The translations under genes and the position numbers were made by a program. A stretch of 64,000 nucleotides of DNA, from contig JARKPO010000046.1 in the NCBI GenBank assembly GCA_029975215.1, positions 184,839 through 248,838 of the forward strand, in the 5' to 3' direction. Below, piece after piece: positions 23,937-32,957 of the stretch (positions are counted from its first letter, which is position 1; each line of letters opens with the position of its first letter). Origin of the DNA: Levilinea sp. (GTDB lineage: Bacteria > Chloroflexota > Anaerolineae > Anaerolineales > Anaerolineaceae). The notes beneath the pieces are model-generated. The model made no database searches. It was not told the origin of the DNA and saw nothing but the letters and a program-made list of their open reading frames with translations.

Positions 23937-25451
23937 ATGGAGCTGAATGAGTTAGAACGTATTCGTCTGGAAAAAATAGAGCGCATGCGCGCTGCTGGCA
24001 TTGAGCCGTACCCGACGCGTGTCCACAACACGCATACCATCGCTGAAGCGGTCAAGCAGTTTGAGGCCGCCGAGAAGGAGGGCGCTGCTCCTGCCAGGGT
24101 GACTCTGGCCGGACGGGTGCGCTCTATGCGCTTGATGGGCAAGCTGGGCTTTGCCCATGTGGAAGACGGCAGCGGGCGCGTTCAGCTCTTCTTCCGCATC
24201 AACGAACTGGGCGAAGAAGCGATGAGCTCGCTGAAAGACTATTTTGACCTGGGCGATTTTATTGAGGCCGAAGGCACGATGATGCGCACCCGCACGGGAG
24301 AGATTTCCCTGCAGGTGGCGGCTTTTCGCATGCTGGCCAAGGCCATCACTCCGCTTCCGGCGGCCAAAGACGAGGTGGTGGATGGAGAAGTGGTGCGCCA
24401 CGCCACCCTCAACGACCCCGAAACCCGCTACCGCCAACGCTATGCTGATCTGGCGGTGAACCCGGATGTGCGTCAGATCTTCCGCATCCGCGCAGGGGTC
24501 ACGCGTGCCATGCGCGAATTCTTGGATGGGGAGGGCTTTTTGGAAGTGGAAACCCCCATTCTGCAGCCCATTTACGGCGGGGCGGCGGCGCGGCCTTTCA
24601 TCACCCATCACAACCAGTTGAAACAGGATTTGTTCCTGCGCATTTCATTCGAACTGTACCTCAAACGCCTGCTGGTGGGCATGTTTGACCGCGTGTACGA
24701 GATCGGCCGTGATTTTCGCAACGAGGGTATTTCCTTCAAGCATAACCCTGAGTTCACCCAGATAGAATTCTACGCGGCCTATCTGGATTACCTCAAGGTG
24801 ATGGAACTGACCGAGAACATGGTGGCCTACATTTGCGATCAGGTGTTGGGCAGCCGCAAAGTGACCTTCAACGGCCACGAAATTGACTTCACCCCCCCGT
24901 GGCGGCGGGTGGAGCTGCGCCAGGGGCTGATGGACGCTTGCGGGATTGATATTCAGGAGCACCGCACGGATGAGGCTCTGTTCGCGGCTATGGAGGCCAA
25001 AGGCCTGAAACCCAAACCCGGCGCGCCGCGCGGTAAGCTGATTGACCAGATGATCGGCGACTTTTTAGAGCCAAATTTCATCCAGCCAACCTTTTTATAC
25101 AACTACCCGCGCGATATCTCCCCCCTGGCCAAATCCATGCCAGGCGACCCGCAGACGGTGGAGCGTTTTGAAGGCTTTGTGGGCGGCATGGAGCTGTGCA
25201 ACGCTTTCACTGAGCTGAACGATCCGCTGGATCAGGAAGCGCGCTTTTTGGAGATGGGGCGCGCGTATGATGCGGAGGATGAAGAGAGCAACCCGCTGGA
25301 TGAAGATTATCTGCGGGCCATGCGCTACGGCATGCCGCCCTGCGGCGGCTTCGGCATGGGCATTGACCGCCTGGTGATGCTGCTTACCGGCCAGCGCTCG
25401 ATTCGCGAAGTGCTGCTCTTCCCCCATTTGCGCGAACGCGAAGAAGAATAA
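23937..25451 (+). CDS. lysS: Lysyl-tRNA synthetase, class II
   Basis: The 504-residue enzyme charges tRNA-Lys. An N-terminal OB-fold anticodon-binding domain (ARVTLAGRVRSMRLMGKLGFAHVEDGSGRVQLFF, residues 55-140) precedes the class II core with motif 1 (FLEVETPILQPIYGGAAARPF), motif 2 (YEIGRDFRNEGISFKHNPEFTQIEFYAAY) and motif 3 (GFGMGIDRLVMLLTGQ). Length is normal. A GGAAGGTGACCTC element precedes ATG 23937. It converges on pfkA across a shared terminator. Confidence 0.97.
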   Translation: MELNELERIRLEKIERMRAAGIEPYPTRVHNTHTIAEAVKQFEAAEKEGAAPARVTLAGRVRSMRLMGKLGFAHVEDGSGRVQLFFRINELGEEAMSSLKDYFDLGDFIEAEGTMMRTRTGEISLQVAAFRMLAKAITPLPAAKDEVVDGEVVRHATLNDPETRYRQRYADLAVNPDVRQIFRIRAGVTRAMREFLDGEGFLEVETPILQPIYGGAAARPFITHHNQLKQDLFLRISFELYLKRLLVGMFDRVYEIGRDFRNEGISFKHNPEFTQIEFYAAYLDYLKVMELTENMVAYICDQVLGSRKVTFNGHEIDFTPPWRRVELRQGLMDACGIDIQEHRTDEALFAAMEAKGLKPKPGAPRGKLIDQMIGDFLEPNFIQPTFLYNYPRDISPLAKSMPGDPQTVERFEGFVGGMELCNAFTELNDPLDQEARFLEMGRAYDAEDEESNPLDEDYLRAMRYGMPPCGGFGMGIDRLVMLLTGQRSIREVLLFPHLREREEE

Positions 25452-25472
25452 GGACGCGCGCTGAAAGCAATA

Positions 25473-25518
25473 AGGAACAGCCGGAAGGTATTAAAGAACC
25501 CTCCGGCTGTTCTTGATT
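25473..25518. terminator. Terminator shared by lysS and pfkA
   Basis: GAACAGCCGGA (25473-25483) and TCCGGCTGTTC (25500-25510) form a perfect 11-bp stem, followed by TTGATTGTT on the plus strand and CTTATTGCTTT on the minus strand. Confidence 0.8.
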
Positions 25519-25534
25519 GTTGGGGTGGGGCGGC

Positions 25535-26518
25535 CTAGCGGGCCAAAATGCGCGCCATCTCGACGTATTCGGGCGAGAGGGTCTTAACTTTCGAGGTGAC
25601 CACAGAAATGGGCACCGGCTCCATGTCGCGCCCGTTGAGGCCCACCATCACGCCGCTTTGGCCCTGCATAAGGAATTCCACGGCTTTGTGCCCAAAACGC
25701 GAGGCGATCAGGCGGTCGAAGGCGGTGGGTTTGCCGCCGCGCTGGATGTGGCCCAGGATGGTGACGCGGGTGGTGAAGCCCAAATCCATGGCGTCAATCG
25801 CTTTGGCAATCTCGGTGGTGCCGGGGTCTGTCCCTTCGGCCACCACGATGATGCAGTGGGTTTTGCCGCGGCGGTAAGCTTCATCCACGTTCTTGGCCAC
25901 CTCTTCCACGTTGACCGGCACTTCGGGGATGAGCACCATTTCGGCGCCGGTGACGATGCCCGCCTGCACGGCCAGATAACCGGACATGCGCCCCATGGTT
26001 TCCACCAGGAAGGCGCGGCTGTGGGAAGAAGCCGTATCGCGGATCTTATCAATGGCGTCCACAATGGTGTTGAGGGCAGTATCCACGCCGATGCACATAT
26101 CGGTTCCGTAGATGTCGTTGTCAATGCTGCCCGGCACGCCCACCACCGGCACGCCCTGTTCCACCAGGCGCATGGCACCGTTGAGCGAGCCGTCTCCGCC
26201 GATGACCACCAGGGCGTCCATGCCTGCGTTGTTCATCTGGCGGATGGCTTCGCGCTGGCCGCGGGGGGTGCGGAATTCTTCGGAGCGGGCGGTGCGCAGG
26301 ATGGTGCCGCCGCGCTGCAAAATGCCGCCCACGTCGCGGGCGCCCATGCTGTGGAAATTGCCGCGGATGAGACCTTCGTAGCCGTCTTCCACTCCCAGCA
26401 CGTTGACATTTTGAGCCAGGGCGGATCGCACGACGGCGCGAATACAGGGGTTCATGCCCGGTGCGTCGCCGCCGGAGGTCAGCACCCCGATTGTTTTAAT
26501 TCTGCTTTGTTGAACCAT
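25535..26518 (-). CDS. pfkA: 6-phosphofructokinase (ATP- or PPi-dependent, PfkA family)
   Basis: The 327-residue enzyme phosphorylates fructose 6-phosphate. Motifs: IGVLTSGGDAPGMNPCIRAVV, the IGGDGSLNGAMRL nucleotide loop, the PGSIDNDIYGTD catalytic motif, VETMGRMSGYLA and TTRVTILGHIQRGGKPTAFDR. The residue after GGDGS is N, with a GGDGSLNGA form close to ATP-type enzymes, but phosphoryl donor should be tested. ATG 26518 is chosen over GTG 26530; neither has a clear ribosome site. It begins 27 bases after dnaE on the same strand, with a TATAGA-like box in the gap. Confidence 0.93.
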   Translation of the reverse strand: MVQQSRIKTIGVLTSGGDAPGMNPCIRAVVRSALAQNVNVLGVEDGYEGLIRGNFHSMGARDVGGILQRGGTILRTARSEEFRTPRGQREAIRQMNNAGMDALVVIGGDGSLNGAMRLVEQGVPVVGVPGSIDNDIYGTDMCIGVDTALNTIVDAIDKIRDTASSHSRAFLVETMGRMSGYLAVQAGIVTGAEMVLIPEVPVNVEEVAKNVDEAYRRGKTHCIIVVAEGTDPGTTEIAKAIDAMDLGFTTRVTILGHIQRGGKPTAFDRLIASRFGHKAVEFLMQGQSGVMVGLNGRDMEPVPISVVTSKVKTLSPEYVEMARILAR

Positions 26519-26545
26519 ACACACACTCACATTCTATAAGATCTG

Positions 26546-29500
26546 TTATTGGATTTTAATCGTCTCGACGCGCACGTTCTCATCGCCGATTTTGGCGCGG
26601 AGTTTGGATAAGAGTTCGGGCGTGAGGCAAGTCGATTCATTGGGGAATTCAATGACATAATAGTGACCGCCTTCAAATACCATGAAGGCGAAGCGGTCTT
26701 TCCCGGCATAGGAACGCAGCAGGCCGTAAAGCACTTTTAGACGGCGTACATCGCGCTCTTTGCTGCCGCAGGGGCGCATCACCAGGGTGACCATCTGCGG
26801 GGGTTGATCGCTGACGGGCTTCTCTGCTGGGCGCGGGATGGGGGCCAGGGAGGCGGGCGGGGGGATATAGACCGGCGCGGCCGCCACCGGCAGGGGGGCC
26901 GCAGCAGGCTTGACCAGCGGCGCGGGTTCTTCGGCGGGCGACGGCATTTCGGGGGCCGCGGCCTGGAAGGCGGCTGGCTCCAGCAGATGCCAATCGTCGG
27001 GTTCGGGGGGGGGCGGCACGTCCCAATCTTCGTCGGCAGGCGGCGGAGCAGCGGGGGTGGGGGCGGGCACGGCCTGGTAGGGGGCCGGGGATTCGTTCAA
27101 CGTGCCGCCGCTGTCTTCGTCGTCAAAATCAGCACTCCACCCGTTGGGGAAGAAGGTGAAAGGCTGGGCCTCTTGGGCTTGATCTTCGCTGAGGGTCTCG
27201 GCGGCCATCTCGTTCACAATCACCTTGGGGTCGCCGCCCTGATTATCCACGCGGCCTTTGACCACCACCACCTGATCAATCACCGCCAGGCGGCCGTATA
27301 ACTCCCAGGGTTTGGAAAACAGCACCAGTTCTATGCTGCCCTGGGTGTCTTCGATGGTGATGAAGCCCATTGGCTTGCCTTTGCGGTCTTGATGGCGGCG
27401 GAAACGGGTGATCATGCCGGCCACAATGACGCTTTCATTGTCCTCGGCTTCGCTGAGCTGGCTGCTGAGGTGGGTGATCTTGCGCTGCAAGGTCGGCAAA
27501 TAGGGGTTGAGGGGGTGATCGCTGACATACAGGCCGATCAGCTCCCGCTCCCATTCCAATTGTTCGCGCGGGTTGACCACCGAGGATTCTTTCAGATGGA
27601 TCTCTTCTTCGATGCCGGTTTCGGCCCCAAAGAAGCTCAGCTGGCCGCTTTGGGCGGCGCGGAAATGGCTGGCGCTGATGGCGATGATCTGGTCCAGATT
27701 ATCCAGCAGGGTGCGGCGCTGGCCGAAATGGTCAAGAGCGCCGACTTTGATGAGGAATTCCAACGCCCGGCGGCCCACGGCGTGCAGATCCACGCGCTTG
27801 GCCAGGTCGTTCAAGTCGCGGAAATGGCCTTTTTCGCGGCGGGCCGCGATAATCAATTCCACGGCGGCCTGACCGACGTTTTTGACCGCTCCCAAGCCAA
27901 AGCGGATGGCGGGGGGCTGGTCGCTGCGGTCTTCAATGCTGAAATCCCACTCACTGGCGTTCAGGTCGGGCGGCAGAACCTCCAGCCCCATCGAGCGGCA
28001 GTCGGCGATGTAGAAAGCCACTTTGTCGGTGTCGTTTTTGGAAGCCGAAAGCAGGGCCGTCATGTATTCGACGGTGTAATGCGTCTTGAGATAGCCGGTT
28101 TGCACGGCGATGACGCCGTAATCAGCGGCGTGGGATTTGTTGAAGCCGTAGCGGGCGAAGTTTTCCCACTCTTCAAAAATCTCTTTGGCCTTCTCGGCCG
28201 AGATGCCGCGCTCCTGGGCCCCGGCGATGAACTTCTCGCGGTGCTGCATGAGTACGTCGGCTTTTTTCTTGGAAATGGCTTTGCGCAGTTCGTCGGCTTC
28301 AGAGGCGGTGTAGCCGGCCAGGTCCATCGCCGCGAACATGATTTGTTCCTGGTAAATGGGGATGCCGTAGGTCTCTTCGAAGATGGCCTGCAGGGCTGGG
28401 TGGGTGTATTCCACTTGCTCTTCGCCGTGCATGCGGCGGATGTAGCTGGGGATGAAATCCATAGGCCCGGGGCGGAAAAGGGCTACCATGGCGATGACAT
28501 GCGCCAGGTTCTTGGGCTGCATCTGCACCACATTGCGGGTCATGCCCGTGCTTTCCAGTTGGAAGACGCCTGCGGTGTGCCCCTGGCTTAAGAAAGCGAA
28601 GGTGTCGGGGTCGTCAATGGGGATGTTGTCCAGGGTGAAGCGCACATTGTGGCGGGCGGCAATCAGGTCGCAGGCGCGCTGCATGACGGTGAGCGAAGCC
28701 AGGCCCAAGAAGTCCACCTTGAGCAAACCCAGGTAGTCCACAATGCTCATTTCAAACTGTGCCACCGATTTGATGGGACTGTCTTCAGAGCCGCTGGTGG
28801 GCCGGTGCAGGGGGGCGTATTCGGTGATGGGCTTGTCGGTGATGATCACCCCGGCGGCGTGGGTGCCGGCATTACGCACCACGCCTTCCATCTGGGCTGC
28901 GGTGCTGACCAGCTCGCGGATGTACTCAGCCTGTTCGCAGGCGGCCTTCAGTTCAGGGATCTGCTCAACGGCCTCGCTGATTTTCATGGCCTTGCTGGGG
29001 ATGTTGGGCAGCATCTTGGCGATGCGGTCCACCTCGGAGAGGGGCACATCCATAACGCGGCCTACGTCGCGAATGGCGGCGCGCGCGCCCAGGGTGCTGA
29101 AGGTGATGATCTGCGCGACCTTGTCGTCACCGTAGCGGCGGGCGCAGTATTCCATCATTAGGGCGCGCTTGTCGTCCTGAAAGTCCAGGTCAATATCCGG
29201 CATGGAGATACGGCCGGGGTTCAAGAAGCGTTCAAAGATCAGCTTGTGTTCCAGCGGCTCCACCAGGGTGATATCCAGGGCATAGGCCACCAGGGAACCG
29301 GCGGCGGAACCGCGGGCGTTGTACCAGATGCCCGTTTCACGCGCGTGGCGGCAGAGATCCCACACGATGAGGAAGTAGGCGTCGAAGCCCATCTGATGGA
29401 TGATGCCCAGTTCGTACTCCAGGCGTTCGCGCACGCGGGGATCCTGGGCACGCGCACCGTAGCGGCGCTGTACTCCCTCTTCACACAGGCAGCGCAGGTA

Positions 29501-30388
29501 GGCCTCTGCGCTGCCGTATTCCTCCGGCACGTCAAACATGGGCAGGTGATAGCCGGTTTTGCTCAGATCCACGTTGCACTGTTCGGCTACCAGAAGGGTG
29601 TTGCTGATGGCATCGGGAACTTCGTGGAAGAGGGAGCGCATCTCCTCCGGCGAGCGCAGGTAGTACGAATCGTCGTTCATGCGCATGCGGCTAGGGTCGG
29701 AGAGCAGGGCGCCGGTCTGGATGGCCAGGAGGATATCCTGCAGGCGGGCATCTTCGCGCCGCACGTAGTGGGCGTCGTTGGTGGCCAGATAGCGGGCGTT
29801 GTAACGGCCGCGCCAATCCAGCAGGGTGCGGTTGATCTGGCGCAGCTCGGGGATGTTGTGTTCCTGCAGTTCCAGGAAGAAACGCTCGGGGCCAAAAACT
29901 TCGTAGTACCAGTCCAACATACGCTGGGCTTTTTCGAGATCGCCCTCGCGGATGGCGCGCGGCACCTCGGCGGACATGCAGCCGCTGGTGGCGATGACCC
30001 CTTCGCTGTGGGCGGCCAGAAATTCGTGGTCAATGCGCGGGTAGAAGTAGTACCCTTCCAACTGGGCAGCGCTGGCAATTTTGAGCAGGTTTTGGTAACC
30101 GGTCTGGTTTTGGGCCAGCAGCAGCAAATGAGAAGAGGTTTTATCCTGGCGGTAGTCGCGGTCGGTCATGCGGCGCGCGGCCATGTAGGATTCCACCCCA
30201 ATGATGGGTTTGATACCGGCGGCTTTGGCTGCGTTGAAAAACTCGACCACGCCAAACATGGTGCCGTGATCGGTGAGGGCCACCGCGGGCATGCCCATTT
30301 CTTTGGCATGGCTGACCAGATGCTTCAGTTTACTGAAGCCGTCCAGCAGCGAGTATTCGGAATGCACATGCAGGTGGACAAAGGACAT
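26546..30388 (-). CDS. dnaE: DNA polymerase III subunit alpha
   Basis: The 1280-residue replicative polymerase has an N-terminal PHP domain (FVHLHVHSEYSLLDG), the palm with PDIDLDFQDDKR, fingers (YGIPIYQEQIMFAAMDLAGYTASEADELRKAISKKK), the FNKSHAADYGVIAVQTGYLK segment, a helix-hairpin-helix region (DLNDLAKRVDLHAVGRRALEFLIKVGA) and an OB domain near residues 1000-1090 (VIVAGMITRFRRHQDRKGKPMGFITIEDTQGSIELVLF). A Pro/Ala-rich linker of about 100 residues (roughly 1105-1205) then leads to a separate ~75-residue C-terminal domain. The start at HLHVHSEYS is family-typical. pfkA follows. Confidence 0.96.
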   Translation of the reverse strand: MSFVHLHVHSEYSLLDGFSKLKHLVSHAKEMGMPAVALTDHGTMFGVVEFFNAAKAAGIKPIIGVESYMAARRMTDRDYRQDKTSSHLLLLAQNQTGYQNLLKIASAAQLEGYYFYPRIDHEFLAAHSEGVIATSGCMSAEVPRAIREGDLEKAQRMLDWYYEVFGPERFFLELQEHNIPELRQINRTLLDWRGRYNARYLATNDAHYVRREDARLQDILLAIQTGALLSDPSRMRMNDDSYYLRSPEEMRSLFHEVPDAISNTLLVAEQCNVDLSKTGYHLPMFDVPEEYGSAEAYLRCLCEEGVQRRYGARAQDPRVRERLEYELGIIHQMGFDAYFLIVWDLCRHARETGIWYNARGSAAGSLVAYALDITLVEPLEHKLIFERFLNPGRISMPDIDLDFQDDKRALMMEYCARRYGDDKVAQIITFSTLGARAAIRDVGRVMDVPLSEVDRIAKMLPNIPSKAMKISEAVEQIPELKAACEQAEYIRELVSTAAQMEGVVRNAGTHAAGVIITDKPITEYAPLHRPTSGSEDSPIKSVAQFEMSIVDYLGLLKVDFLGLASLTVMQRACDLIAARHNVRFTLDNIPIDDPDTFAFLSQGHTAGVFQLESTGMTRNVVQMQPKNLAHVIAMVALFRPGPMDFIPSYIRRMHGEEQVEYTHPALQAIFEETYGIPIYQEQIMFAAMDLAGYTASEADELRKAISKKKADVLMQHREKFIAGAQERGISAEKAKEIFEEWENFARYGFNKSHAADYGVIAVQTGYLKTHYTVEYMTALLSASKNDTDKVAFYIADCRSMGLEVLPPDLNASEWDFSIEDRSDQPPAIRFGLGAVKNVGQAAVELIIAARREKGHFRDLNDLAKRVDLHAVGRRALEFLIKVGALDHFGQRRTLLDNLDQIIAISASHFRAAQSGQLSFFGAETGIEEEIHLKESSVVNPREQLEWERELIGLYVSDHPLNPYLPTLQRKITHLSSQLSEAEDNESVIVAGMITRFRRHQDRKGKPMGFITIEDTQGSIELVLFSKPWELYGRLAVIDQVVVVKGRVDNQGGDPKVIVNEMAAETLSEDQAQEAQPFTFFPNGWSADFDDEDSGGTLNESPAPYQAVPAPTPAAPPPADEDWDVPPPPEPDDWHLLEPAAFQAAAPEMPSPAEEPAPLVKPAAAPLPVAAAPVYIPPPASLAPIPRPAEKPVSDQPPQMVTLVMRPCGSKERDVRRLKVLYGLLRSYAGKDRFAFMVFEGGHYYVIEFPNESTCLTPELLSKLRAKIGDENVRVETIKIQ

Positions 30389-30547
30389 ATGCGCGCGGTT
30401 CCATTCCCGAAAACGTTAAACGGCCCCATTGTACTGCAAACCCAGGGGAGAATCAAAAAATTGCCTGAATCATTATAGCATGGGCGGCCCCCTCCGGCTC
30501 GTTTTTTAATCTTGGGTTTGGCGAGGGAGCTATTTTTGCTGCTGCTC

Positions 30548-30600
30548 TTGACATATACAGAGTAACTATATAGAATAACGATATAAAGCTATACTGTATA
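30548..30600 (+). promoter_or_regulatory. PadR-operon promoter with inverted repeats
   Basis: TTGACA (30548-30553) and TAGAAT (30571-30576) are 17 bases apart. CTATATAG (30566-30573), a perfect palindrome, overlaps the -10 box, and TATACAG (30554-30560) is repeated inverted as CTGTATA (30594-30600). These are candidate sites for autorepression by the PadR protein encoded just downstream. Confidence 0.7.
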
Positions 30601-30627
30601 AAGATTGCCTGTACAAAAGAAGTGAAT

Positions 30628-30945
30628 ATGAACCGAAACAAGAATTTACCCTTATCCGAAGTCAATTTCTACATACTGCTGGCGCTGGTGCAGCCGGCCC
30701 ACGGTTATCACATCATGCAGCAGGTGGAGACCCTGAGCGGTGGGCAGGTGCGCATCGCGGCGGGAACCCTGTACGGCGCAATTGAAACCCTGCTGCGGCA
30801 GCGGCTGATTGAGCCGCTGGCCAGCGAGGATAGCCGCCGGAAGGTATATCGGCTGACGGAATTGGGCCGGCAGGTGCTGCGGATGGATGTGGAGCGCATG
30901 CAGCATATGGTGGCCTGCGCGCAGGAAATCATCGCAGAAGGGTGA
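30628..30945 (+). CDS. PadR family transcriptional regulator
   Basis: The 105-residue protein is a minimal PadR winged-helix repressor: LSEVNFYILLALVQPAHGYHIMQQVETLSGGQVRIAAGTLYGAIETLLRQRLIEPL, then RRKVYRLTELGRQVLRMDVERM. The conserved GYxI and GTLYxxIxxL segments are present. PadR proteins usually repress an adjacent gene and are released by small aromatic or drug-like ligands, or respond to envelope stress. ATG 30628 is preferred over GTG 30622 as it is the better start with AGAAG upstream. It heads a three-gene operon with DUF2812 and an esterase-like lipoprotein. Confidence 0.9.
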   Translation: MNRNKNLPLSEVNFYILLALVQPAHGYHIMQQVETLSGGQVRIAAGTLYGAIETLLRQRLIEPLASEDSRRKVYRLTELGRQVLRMDVERMQHMVACAQEIIAEG

Positions 30946-30955
30946 GGAGAACCGC

Positions 30956-31585
30956 ATGATCCGCTACAAATTGTTTTTGAACTTTGCCAAAGAAGAAGCC
31001 TGGCTGAGCGAGATGGCCCGCCAGGGCTGGGAACTGACCGAGATTCGCCTGGGCGGCTATCATTTTCGCCCGGCTGCCCCGCAGGAAGCGTTGATCCGCA
31101 TGGATTTTCGCAGGTTTAGGAGCGAGGAAGAATTTGCCAACTACGTGACCCTGTTTGCCGACAGCGGCTGGCAGCATCTGGCCGGCACGCGCAGTTCGGG
31201 GGCGCAGTATTTCCGGTGCACGTCGCCCGACAGCAGCGCAGATATCTTCTCAGATGCGCTTTCGCGCGCCGAGCGCTACCGCCGCATGGCGCGCATGTGG
31301 CTGGCGCTGGCTGTGTCCTTGATGATTTTTGTGACCGCGGTGGCGGCCACGGGGGCGATGGATGTGCGCGCACTGATTGAGCCGCGCCGTTTTTATCTGA
31401 CTCCTGGATTGTGGGAGCGGCGGGGGGAGGCTTTTTGGCAGGCCTTCTGGTTTGAAACGCCCTTCGCCCTGTTCCGCGCAGTGCTGGTGTACGCCCTGCC
31501 GGTCAGCCTGAGCCTGTACCTGGCCAGCGCACTGTACGCAGCCCGCCTGTACCGAAAGGAGAAAAATGACCTGGGTGAAGCTTAA
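30956..31585 (+). CDS. DUF2812 membrane protein
   Basis: The 209-residue protein has an N-terminal soluble domain with the DUF2812 pattern (YKLFLNFAKEEAWLSEMARQGWELTEIRLGGYHF, then RFRSEEEFANYVTLFADSGWQHLAG and YFRCTSP), followed by two hydrophobic segments (about residues 113-132 and 176-200). DUF2812 genes commonly sit next to PadR regulators; the role is unknown, perhaps ligand or membrane-stress sensing. It has GAGGAG just before ATG 30956. Its last 20 bases overlap the next gene. Confidence 0.82.
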   Translation: MIRYKLFLNFAKEEAWLSEMARQGWELTEIRLGGYHFRPAAPQEALIRMDFRRFRSEEEFANYVTLFADSGWQHLAGTRSSGAQYFRCTSPDSSADIFSDALSRAERYRRMARMWLALAVSLMIFVTAVAATGAMDVRALIEPRRFYLTPGLWERRGEAFWQAFWFETPFALFRAVLVYALPVSLSLYLASALYAARLYRKEKNDLGEA

Positions 31586-32837
31586 CCTCAGATGGGTTTG
31601 GATGCTGCCTCTGCTGGTCAGCTGGCTGTTGGGGGCCTGCACGCCGCGCGTGACGGCAGAGAACGCCCGGCGGGCGTTTCGGCCGTTGGACGAACTGCGC
31701 ATAGCCGACACTGTGACCCTGGTGGGGATGGGCGAAGCCACTCACGGCAATGCCGAGTTCGTCAGCCTGCGCCGTGAGGTGCTGGAGCTGCTGGTCACCC
31801 GCTACGGCTTTCGCGCCTTTGCCATCGAAGGCGATTTTGGCGGCGGGCAGGTGGTGAACCGTTATGTGCTGGAGGGCGTGGGCACGGCCGAAGACGCGGC
31901 ACGGGCCATCGGCTTTGCCATCTACCGTACCCAGGAAATGGCGGAACTCATCGAATGGATGCGACAGTACAATCAGGCCGCTGCGCCGGAAGCGCGCATC
32001 CATTTTTACGGGTTCGACATGCAGCGCTACGACAACAACATCAACGGGTTGACGGCCTATCTGGAACAGGTGGACCCCGACGCGGTGGCGGGCTGCCGCC
32101 AGGCGCTGGCTGATTTAAACGACGAGACCGTTTTTGACCAGCAGGTGGATAAGGTGCGGGCCGGGCTGCAGGCCATTCAGAAGATCCGCGCGGATCTGCA
32201 GGCCAATAAGGCCGCCTACATTGCCGCCAGCTCGGAGGAGGCCTTTGACCTGGCCGATCAGTTCGCCGCCTCGATTGAAGAAAACGCCACCCTGCGCTCG
32301 GGCCAGGGCAACTATTCGCAGCTGCGGGATACGTACATGGCTGAAAAAGTGAGCTGGATCCTGAAATTTGAACAGCGGGCGGGGCGCGGCAAGGTGATGA
32401 TCGCCGGGCATAACGGTCACATTGAGAAAAGCGCCGCCGCGGCCCAGTACCGCTCGATGGGCAGCCGCCTGAGCGAGACCTACGGGGCACAGTACTACGC
32501 CATCGGCGCCGATTTCCTGGAAAGCACGTTCAACAGCGCGGATGCGGCCAGCGGGGAGCGTAAACAATTCTCGGTGAAGAACCGCAGCGCGCTGAACCGG
32601 GCTTTTCAGGCCGCCGGCATGGAAACGGCCTGCCTGGAGATGTCCGCCGCCCTCGAAAACGATGCCTTGCGGCCTTTGGTGACCCGTAAGCAGGCTGTGA
32701 GCGCCATCGGCGACAGTTTCAGCGCGTGGAATGCCTATTTGCCCCTGTTCTACAGCCTGCAGATGGTTCCAGCGGAGGCTTTTGATGCGATGATCTTTGT
32801 GCGCAGCGCGCACCCCACCACCCTGCTGCCGCAGTAG
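31566..32837 (+). CDS. Erythromycin esterase-like lipoprotein
   Basis: The 423-residue protein has a lipoprotein signal peptide ending LLGAC (Cys25) and then the erythromycin-esterase/EreA fold: LVGMGEATHGNAEFVSLRREVLELLV with the catalytic-site GEATHG histidine, FAIEGDFGGG, FYGFDMQRYDNN, RDTYMAEKVSWILKFE and IAGHNGHIEKS. True Ere enzymes open the macrolide lactone ring, but most family members have unknown substrates, and a surface-anchored form would act outside the membrane. Overlap with DUF2812 and the PadR gene upstream suggests inducible expression. A perfect 30-bp palindrome terminates the unit. Confidence 0.85.
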   Translation: MTWVKLNLRWVWMLPLLVSWLLGACTPRVTAENARRAFRPLDELRIADTVTLVGMGEATHGNAEFVSLRREVLELLVTRYGFRAFAIEGDFGGGQVVNRYVLEGVGTAEDAARAIGFAIYRTQEMAELIEWMRQYNQAAAPEARIHFYGFDMQRYDNNINGLTAYLEQVDPDAVAGCRQALADLNDETVFDQQVDKVRAGLQAIQKIRADLQANKAAYIAASSEEAFDLADQFAASIEENATLRSGQGNYSQLRDTYMAEKVSWILKFEQRAGRGKVMIAGHNGHIEKSAAAAQYRSMGSRLSETYGAQYYAIGADFLESTFNSADAASGERKQFSVKNRSALNRAFQAAGMETACLEMSAALENDALRPLVTRKQAVSAIGDSFSAWNAYLPLFYSLQMVPAEAFDAMIFVRSAHPTTLLPQ

Positions 32838-32859
32838 CCCCCGCGGGGGTGGGCTGAAG

Positions 32860-32892
32860 ACCGGCTGGGCGCGATCGCGCCCAGCCGGTTTG
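32860..32892 (+). terminator. Terminator of the PadR operon
   Basis: A perfect 30-base palindrome (32860-32889; arms start ACCGGCTGGG and centre GCGATCGC) followed by TTTGCT. The next gene starts 68 bases on with its own -10 box. Confidence 0.8.
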
Positions 32893-32944
32893 CTGTGGGG
32901 GCAGCCTGAGCCGTGCAGAAGTCTGCATCTTTTGGGGGTTCGCG

Positions 32945-32950
32945 TATAAT
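32945..32950 (+). promoter_or_regulatory. -10 box (TATAAT) seven bases before ATG
   Basis: TATAAT is followed by exactly seven bases and then ATG 32958, with no ribosome-binding site. A leaderless transcript is inferred, as for archease and miaB. Confidence 0.6.
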
Positions 32951-32957
32951 TAAGCGC

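Noticed and set aside
25517..26539. 340-codon plus-strand frame over pfkA and 1200-base frames over dnaE
   Set aside because: Shadow frames with His/Gly/Ala-rich translations; pfkA and dnaE motifs are unambiguous on the minus strand.
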